Source of the DNA: Axinella damicornis
Lineage: Eukaryota; Porifera; Demospongiae; Axinellida; Axinellidae
Assembly: GCA_963931865.1 (NCBI GenBank)
Contig: OZ007508.1
Span: 18,988,762-19,052,761, forward strand
Length of the DNA stretch: 64,000 nt
Direction of reading: 5' to 3'
This document shows, in pieces, positions 57,401 to 64,000 of this stretch. The position numbers were made by a program, and so were the translations under genes. Under the pieces are notes generated by a model. That model did no database searches. It saw only the letters and a list, made by a program, of their open reading frames with translations, and was not told where the DNA came from. The first letter of the stretch is position 1. Each line of letters opens with the position of its first letter.

Positions 57401-60400
57401 AGCAGAAGTGAGTGCTTGTTCCAGAGAGGGGCACAACAGCTGCATTGTATCAGTGGATGGTGTTTTACACGGTCAAGCATGTCGTTAGGCAGTGATTAGT
57501 TTCTTAGCTGAGTAATGTTACAGTTAGTGAATCTCTTTGAGTGGCAGCCTGGCAAGCTTACTATTGAGAGTGAGGCATCACTTTGTCGATACTCGTGTAT
57601 GTATACTTCAGCGGACTCGGATTGGTTGGTGACTCAGATACGGCTGTCCCAAATTAATGCACTTGTACATGACATTACATACCACCAACAACGGTCGAGG
57701 CAACTAGAAGACAAGAGCACTCCTGGCTTCAAACTCAAGCACAATTATTGTACGAAACGTTCATAACAGCAATCACTACAGTGTAGTCAGAATCTGTAAG
57801 AATCTTAATGTGGAATCTTGTTTACATAACACAGAACAAAGTTTCTCCTACCAGCGAGTGTAATTTCATTTGCAGTAGGAATGTTACTCAATTTGCTTCA
57901 ACTTAGCACCCATTCTAGAAGCCATAGTCCCCCCACAGGCTCCACACACCTAGCTGTGCTGTCTGGCTCCCTGGAGACCCATAATCCAAACAAGTGAAGC
58001 TTTTGTGGGATGACTGGATTACTGAGACTATAGCATGTGCAGTTACTGGAGTACGAGCGGGTTACTAGCTAGATTACTGAGACTGTAGTTGGGCTAGATT
58101 ACTGAGACAGTAGCTGGGGTTACTAGCTAGAGTACTGAGACAGTAGTTGGGATTACTAGCTAGATTACTGAGACAGTAGTTGGGATTACTAGCTAGATTA
58201 CTGAGACAGTAGCTGGGGTTACTAGCTAGATTACTGAGACAGTAGTCAAAAGGGCCGAAAGGAGCTACTACGACGAAAGCAATGATGTTCTGTGAGTGTA
58301 GTCGGGATTACTAGCTAGATTACTGAGACAGTAGTTTATGTATGAATCTACTACGTCGATGCGGAGGTCCGCCATGGCCAAACTTTCCCACAGAGGATTA
58401 ATCGCAAGTCGGCATAGTACATCTGACTTCTAACATACACATAGTCTCCAAGTCCAGTTACTAACTGGATCTGGCTGCTAGGACAGCTACAGCTCTCTGA
58501 TTTCAGCATGGTGCCGTTCAATTACATCATCGGATGATAACTGCGGAGGATAACCTCCGCAGTACATCAAAGGATCACCCACGCACTGTGGTAGAAGGAT
58601 TACTGAGGCTGTAGCTTGTGGGGTTAGTAGATTACTGAGGGAGTAGTTTTCTAGATTACTGAGTGTCGTGAGGGGCCAAAGCGTAGCAGCTGGACAATAT
58701 GTGGTATGACCCAGGACCCAAACTGCTCAGCTGGTAGTTTGGGAAGGGGCGCTATGTTCATTGTCTGTGATGCTATTAATCATTGTTCTGTTGTGGCTTT
58801 TGTTAAGTGCTGTTGATATGCCAATCCCTACAGTATTGGTTTATTAGTGTGTGAGGGTATATTCTTCCTCTCAAGACATTTGCACCTACGCTCCCTCCCT
58901 CCCTCCTTCCCTCCTTCCCTCCCTCCCTCCCTCCCTCCCTCCCTCCCTCCCTCCCTCCCTCCCTCCCTCCCTCCCTCCCTCCCTCCCTCCCTCCCTCCCT
59001 CCCTCCCTCCCTCCCTCCCTCCCTCCCTCCTCCCCTCTCCCTCCCTCCCTCCCTCCCTCCCCCCTCCCTCCCTCCCTCCCTCCCTCCCTCCCTCCCTCCC
59101 TCCCTCCCTCCCTCCCTCCCTCCCTCCCTCCTCCCCTCTCCCTCCCTCCCTCCCTCCCTCCCTCCCTCCCTCCCTCCCTCCCTCCCTCCCTCCCTCCCTC
59201 CCTCCCTCCCTCCCTTCCTCCCTCCCTCCCTCCCTCCCCCCCTCCCCCTCCATCCCTCCCTCCTCTCTTCAGACCCATTGTTGCTCCCATGTTGATATCG
59301 GGAACTGACTCTGTCTACTCTAACTTCTGGTGTGGTCAGGATGAGAAGGCGAGCCACTTAGCATGTGTTTTAAATTGCATTGTACTCCTGGTATAAATAA
59401 AGTGGGTGAATGCAGGACATTGTGGGAGCAATGAGTGTCAGCAAGGTCACAATACATGTAGCTGTGGGAGGTTTGTGGTGTAGCTGCAGTGGCCCAGCTG
59501 TTTTCAGCCCGTCTGTCCTGATCTCTGTTACGACTAGTGTGGGGCTCACACTCCCCCAATAAACTTGCGTAAATAATTATTGAACGATTAAATCAAATCA
59601 AGCTTCCCAGCTCGCTGGAAATCCTATGTAAATTCTGACTACACGTTTGTGATCACCACTGTGTGCTAACCTGCACGTATAATAATTATGCTGAAACTCA
59701 CCTTGATGGTGGAGTTATGAACGCTTTTGTCACACACACACACACACACACACACATGCAGGGCTACTACAAGCGGACCCCAGACTACCTCCCTACCTAC
59801 AACAAGGAGCGAGTGGGGTGCTTCAAAGTCCCCGTGGTCCACTCGACCTTCCTGATTGACCTGAGAGACCAGCGGAGCGATGCCTCACACCGACTGGCCT
59901 ACTGGCCAGCCGCTGAGGGGTTCTCTGGACCCGTGGACGATGTTGTCCAACTTGCCTACTCAGCTAAGAAAGAAGGTGGAGCTACTGCGAGTTTACGATT
60001 TCAAATTTGAATTTTCTGCAATACTGCAGTACTAATGTTGGCCGTGTACCCAGTATATAGTAGTGTAACAGCTGAAGCCAATGTGATTAAAGGTAGCCAT
60101 GGCTACGAAGCTAATTCAAACTCAGACATGCACCCTAATGAATGTATGTCTGTTCACCAGTCTAAACACAGGATTTTCTATTCTGTAACCGTATAACTTT
60201 GTATCCCTGCCTTAATGTAACTTTCAATCAACCTAGACAATTGGAATGCTCTCTATAATCCCAGTTTCCAATCTAACATTTCAGGGGCACATTTCATAAA
60301 ACCAAGTGGTGTTGTTTTATTCCGTGCAATGTAAACTATAATCGAGTGTAACCTCCAAGAGCCAATTTTACAAGGCAGTTACACAAGCCCAGTGTACAAG

Positions 60401-63400
60401 GCAGGTATGCGGAGTTATACAAGCCTATAATACATAAACTGCACGAGGTTATGCAAGCGATAAATAAGCATGTCCTCACTGACAAGTGAACTTCTCTCCA
60501 CCCCTCTGTCTAGGTCTTGGTATGTATATACTGAACACAGAATATTTCGGACACCTGCTAAGGCCTGCCACCTACTCTAACCTGGAGGAGGCTGCCCATG
60601 AATTCACCAACTTCAAACTGCAGACACTAGGTAGGCATCTTAGACTCCTGAACTAGCCCCACCCCTCGCTCGTTGCTGCGCCCTGAGCTAGCCCCACCCC
60701 TCACTCGTTGCTGTGCCCCAAGCTAGTCCCACCCCTTGCTTGTTGCTGCGCCTTGAGCTAGCCCCACCCCTCACTCGTTGCTGCGCCCTGAGCTAGCCCC
60801 ACCCCTTGCTTGTTGCTGCGCCTTGAGCTAGCCCCACCCCTCACTCATTGCTGTGCCCTGAGCTAGTCCCACCCCTTGCTTGTTGCTGCACCTTGAGCTA
60901 GCCCCACCCCTCGCTTGTTGCTGCGCCCTGAGCTACCCCCACCCCTCACTCGTTGTTGTGCCCTGAGCTAGCCCAACCCCTCGCTCGTTGCTGCGCCTTG
61001 AGCTAGCCCCACCCCTCGCTCGTTGCTGAGCCCTGAGCTATCCCCACCCCTCACTCGTTGCTGTGCCCTGAGCTAGCCCCACCCCTTGCTCGTTGCTGCG
61101 CCCTGAGCTAGCCCCACCCCTCACTCGTTGCTGTGCCCTGAGCTAGCCCCTCCCCTCACTCTTGCTGTACCCTGAGCTAGCCCCACCCCTCGCTCGTTGC
61201 TGTGCCATGAACTAGCCCCACCCCTGCACCCTAAGCTACCTCCTCACTCATCACTGTGCCATGAGCTAGCAACCCCAAGCGTACATTAATTTTGAAAGCA
61301 GAGTCCCGTGCCTTAGAACTCTTCTTGACAGCTTTGTGCGGGCATCAATATTTGCCTACTTCCTGTTAGGGATACCTTGGTACTTGGTACTGGCTAGACA
61401 GCTGCTAGAGATGTAATTGTGTTGTTCCCCCTCCACACAGTATTCCACCCTCCGGTACCAGTCAGTGAGTTCATTTCTGCTCCAGACACACCAACGGACA
61501 GACTTGGATTAGATGCGGTAAGAGATGCACAGCATTGACTGTCCACCACAAGTAACAGCATTAACACTCATCATTCCTCCTCCTCCCTCCCCCTCCTCCC
61601 TTCCCTTCACTCTCCCTTCTCTCCCTACCCCTCCCCTCCCACTCCTCCCTTCCCCATTCTCCCATCACCTCCTCCTCCCCCTCACCGTCTCCCTCTGCCT
61701 TCCTCCTCTCCCTTCCCCGCTCCTCCCTCCTCTGCTCCTACTTCTCACAGGTGTTTATGATTAGTCTGGTGAGACGGCCAGACAGAAGGAACCGCATGCT
61801 GGCCTGCCTTGACAACCTCAACTTCAACTACACTGTATTTGATGCTGTCGATGGCAGGTTAGGCCCCTGTATGTAGTTAGTAGGGGGTTAGGTCCCTGTA
61901 CATAGTCAATGGGAGGTAGGTCCATGTACATAGTCTTGATCTGTGTACAATTATAGTTTTGCTAGGGCTGAAAGCATTGGAATGTCATATAGTCAGTTCT
62001 CTCTGTGACCATGATGAGTTCAGAGCTTCTCTGCATGTGTGTAGGCAACTCAACCAGTCCTACATTGATGGTTTGGGCATCCACTACCTCCCTGGCTGGA
62101 AGGATCCCTGGGGAGAGAGGCCAATGACCTTTGGGGAAGTTGGATGCTTTCTGAGCCACTACAACATATGGCAGAAGGTATGTGCTAGGAGAGAGTGGTC
62201 TACATGATATGCTCTTGGACTCCCTCTCTCCATTCTACCCTCATCCCTCCCTCCCCTTCCTTCCTCCCTCCCTCCCTCCCTCCCTCCCTCCCTCCCTCCC
62301 TCCCTCCCTCCCTCCCTCCCTCCCTCCCTCCCTCCCTCCCTCCCTCCCTCCCCCCTCCCTCCCTCCCTCCCTCCCTCCCTCCCTCCCTCCCTCCCTCCCT
62401 CCCTCCCTCCCTCCCTCCCTCCCTCCCTCCCTCCCTCCCCTCTCCATCCCTCCCTTCCATCATCTCCCCATTTCTCTGCAGATGCTTGCAGAAGGACTAC
62501 AAGAGGTACTAGTGTTGGAGGATGATGTGGACTTTGCACCCAACTTCAGACAAGGATTAGAGGTGCTTCTGAAAGAGGCTCATTCCCACACCCCCTCATG
62601 GGACCTCATGTATGTACAGGAAGGTTATATACGGGTTACCTCTGATGAGACTCTAGCTTCCCCCTCCTTCCTCCTTCCATCCCTCTCCATCATTCCTCTC
62701 TCCCTCCCCATCGTTTCTCCCTCCATCCCTCCCCCCATCCTCTCTCCCTCCCGTCCTCTCCTCTGTCCTCCCTTCCTCTGTCCCCTCCCCACTCCTCCCT
62801 CCTCTCTCTCCCTTCCCCTCTGCTGTGTTTGTGCAGCTATGTTGGCAGAAAAGCCTTACACTGGAGGACCGAGAAGCTAGTGCCTGGAACCTCCGTCCTG
62901 GTTCGACCTGACTATTCCTACTGGACACTAGGTTACCTGGTCTCGCTCAGGGGAGCACAGAAGCTGATCGATGCCAACCCTTTCATCAACTTGCTCCCAG
63001 TCGACGAATACCTTCCCATCATGTTCAACAAGCACCCAGAGTAGGTTTATAGCAAGAGTTTGTAACAGTGAGAGTATGGTTTCTACTGCCCGCAGTATGA
63101 CGTGGGTGATCAGTTCTTATCTTCTTAACATCAAGTACTTACAGTTCACTGTGACCGTGTCCAAGACCAGTTTCATGTTACTAGCCTCATTCCCAGGCTC
63201 TCCCACACACGAACAGAAATACTGTAAGCGACGAAAAACTGGGCAATGGCCTGGGAACGAGGCTACCATAATGCTTAGAATTGTATTTTGGAACTACAAA
63301 TGTTGCTTCACCTAGAGACCTGATTGAAATAGTTGGATTTTTTTAGTTGCCTATAAAAATGTCACTAGCTTGGTTCCTTGGCCCCACCAAAAGCTGGGCA

Positions 63401-63938
63401 AGGGCATGGGAATGAGGCTAGCAAGGTCATCAAGATCTACACACCTTTGCAAAAACTCCCACTCATCTACCCACCTGCCTACCCTCCAGGAAGGAGTGGG
63501 CAGCTCACTTTGATCCCAGGAACCTGGAGGTGTACTCCGCCTACCCGCTGCTGGCCCATCCCACCCACTATGTGGGTGATGAAGGGTGGTTTAGTGACAC
63601 AGGTAGGGAAGCTCCGAAATGCCTTTGAGTGAAACATGATGCATTCTTTGAATGAAACATGGTGCATTCTTTGAATGAAACATGATGCATTTGTACTGCA
63701 GGACATCCATGCTATCAATTTTGCCCTGAAACCAACTTGACCTGATTGCACAATCTATATTCCAGAGCCTCCTCCGGAAATCCTTGATCAGATTCGTGCA
63801 AAGAAGGTGATGGAGCAGCAGGAACAAGAGGAGAGGAAGAGGCAGGAGCAGGAACATCAGGAAAAGATCAAGCAGCAGGCACTTCAGAGACAGATCGAGG
63901 CCATGAAGACCAAACTAAAACCGAAATCAGAGCTTTGA
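54455..63938 (+). CDS. COLGALT1: Procollagen galactosyltransferase (GLT25D/COLGALT)
   Basis: Thirteen exons: 54455-54678, 55571-55793, 57343-57407, 59273-59348, 59762-59975, 60514-60630, 61441-61517, 61751-61857, 62045-62177, 62482-62609, 62837-63040, 63490-63602 and 63766-63938. In animals this ER enzyme adds galactose to hydroxylysine of collagen. It starts MLPVIASKAGATLLIIWTLL, a signal peptide, then HVFVVILARNQAHTLRNFLG. SVDCDNF corresponds to the DxD-type motif (DADN in human), followed by YSNFWCGQDEKGYYKRTPDY. The second half is a family 25 domain: VFMISLVRRPDRRNRM, GEVGCFLSHYNIW, VLVLEDDVDF, RPDYSYWTLGYLVSLRGAQKL, LPVDEYLPIMF and HPTHYVGDEGWFSDT. The last exon is a Gln/Glu/Lys coiled coil ending KPKSEL, a KDEL-like retrieval signal. 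Exon 4 uses a GC donor. Several introns carry (CCCT)n tracts and minisatellites. Confidence 0.95.
55196..55237. repeat. Hairpin CAAGAGCGCATAAGTAG
   Basis: CAAGAGCGCATAAGTAG and its exact complement CTACTTATGCGCTCTTG are separated by 8 bases. In the first galactosyltransferase intron. Confidence 0.85.
56783..57218. other. Intronic stretch open on both strands
   Basis: A 130-codon frame on the minus strand (56780-57172) reads like ordinary protein (MLLKCMQLVFPFEQLATTSC, CLLLNNGVLWQQQ, APGGWFGFRGQCLVCTNSIV), and the opposite strand is open too. It has no repeat structure that would explain this. It could be an exon or a retro-copied fragment of another gene nested antisense in the intron. I do not recognise the family. 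Its tail (GTGTCAGCAAGGTCACAATA...) recurs at 59430-59500. Confidence 0.35.
58020..58340. repeat. Minisatellite, unit about 33 bp
   Basis: Repeats of TAGATTACTGAGACAGTAGT followed by TGGGATTACTAGC, six to eight irregular units, with further remnants at 58595-58665. Confidence 0.9.
58345..58600. repeat. Dispersed repeat, second copy
   Basis: Shares ATCTACTACGTCGATGCGGA, GGCCAAACTTTCCCA (inverted in part) and CCGCAGTACATCAAAGGATC with 1200-1800. It interrupts the minisatellite that surrounds it. Confidence 0.6.
58890..59272. repeat. (CCCT)n tract ending at a galactosyltransferase 3' splice site
   Basis: About 370 bases of CCCT repeat ending CCTCTCTTCAG, the acceptor of the exon that reads KPIVAPMLISGTDSVYSNFWC. 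Confidence 0.95.
59630..59761. repeat. Dispersed repeat plus (CA)n acceptor
   Basis: ATTCTGACTACACGTTTGTG and GCTGAAACTCACCTTGATGG match the repeat at 34066-34270. It is followed by (CA)n at 59731-59755 and ATGCAG, the acceptor of exon 59762-59975. Confidence 0.7.
60640..61235. repeat. Minisatellite, unit about 35 bp
   Basis: About 17 units of GAGCTAGCCCCACCCCTCAC followed by TCGTTGCTGCGCCCT, with point differences. It fills most of the intron between exons 60514-60630 and 61441-61517. Confidence 0.95.
61560..61750. repeat. CT-rich tract ending at a 3' splice site
   Basis: Irregular CCTC/CTTCC sequence ending CTTCTCACAG at 61750, before the exon VFMISLVRRPDRR. Confidence 0.85.
62240..62481. 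repeat. (CCCT)n tract ending at a 3' splice site
   Basis: CCCT repeat ending CATTTCTCTGCAG, before the exon MLAEGLQEVLVLEDDVDF. A second CT-rich stretch at 62655-62836 ends at the next acceptor. Confidence 0.93.
63182..63420. mobile_element. Two palindromic MITEs in the last-but-one galactosyltransferase intron
   Basis: 63182-63265 (TAGCCTCATTCCCAGGC ... GGCCTGGGAACGAGGCTA, with CTGTAAGCGACGAAAAACTG inside) and 63366-63420 (TAGCTTGGTTCCTTGGCCCC ... GCATGGGAATGAGGCTA). Confidence 0.83.
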
Positions 63939-64000
63939 GCTTTGCTCTTTTTGAGTTGTATGTAACCGTTTTAAGCATTGTGTCCTTGAAGGTCATGTTG

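Overview
The window is genomic DNA of an animal, most likely an early-branching, non-bilaterian one such as a sponge. Protein-coding genes are cut into many short GT-AG exons, and the families are animal ones: HACE1, makorin, SLC39A7, DNA polymerase kappa, procollagen galactosyltransferase, and death-fold adaptors. Introns are full of minisatellites, (CCCT)n tracts and short inverted-repeat elements. The sponge assignment is inference; no ribosomal or mitochondrial marker is present.

Layout: (1) 98-839, a minus-strand broken copy of part of a serine carboxypeptidase gene. (2) 969-8308 (+), HACE1-like ankyrin/HECT ubiquitin ligase, 5' end outside the window, 3' end complete. (3) 8454-28713 (+), a dozen tiny phase-0 coiled-coil exons followed by a large exon with a ROC GTPase and COR region, then a death-domain exon. 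(4) 28928-32997 (-), complete 12-exon S10 serine carboxypeptidase. (5) 33273-35786 (+), SLC39A7/ZIP7 zinc transporter. (6) 36713-46260 (-), complete 17-exon makorin RING/CCCH ligase. (7) 46614-49232 (+), a CARD plus death-like domain protein resembling RAIDD/CRADD in architecture. (8) 49381-54239 (-), DNA polymerase kappa. (9) 54455-63938 (+), procollagen galactosyltransferase with a KSEL end.

The genes are tightly packed. Three pairs are divergent with 215-353 bp between starts (4/5, 6/7, 8/9), and three neighbouring pairs converge (3/4, 5/6, 7/8). There is no operon logic; the genes serve ubiquitin signalling, zinc and lysosomal physiology, DNA damage bypass, collagen glycosylation and death-fold signalling. 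I joined exons by hand using splice dinucleotides, reading phase and family resemblance; coordinates may be off by a base or two.

The most interesting material is the pair of death-fold genes, especially the coiled-coil/ROC/COR/death protein with its duplicated micro-exon, and the repeat biology: (CCCT)n and (CA)n tracts forming splice-site tracts of several introns, many copies of one palindromic element with ends like TAGCCTCGTTCCCAGG, minisatellites apparently grown from that element's ends, and a hAT-type MITE with a perfect 8-bp target duplication in POLK.
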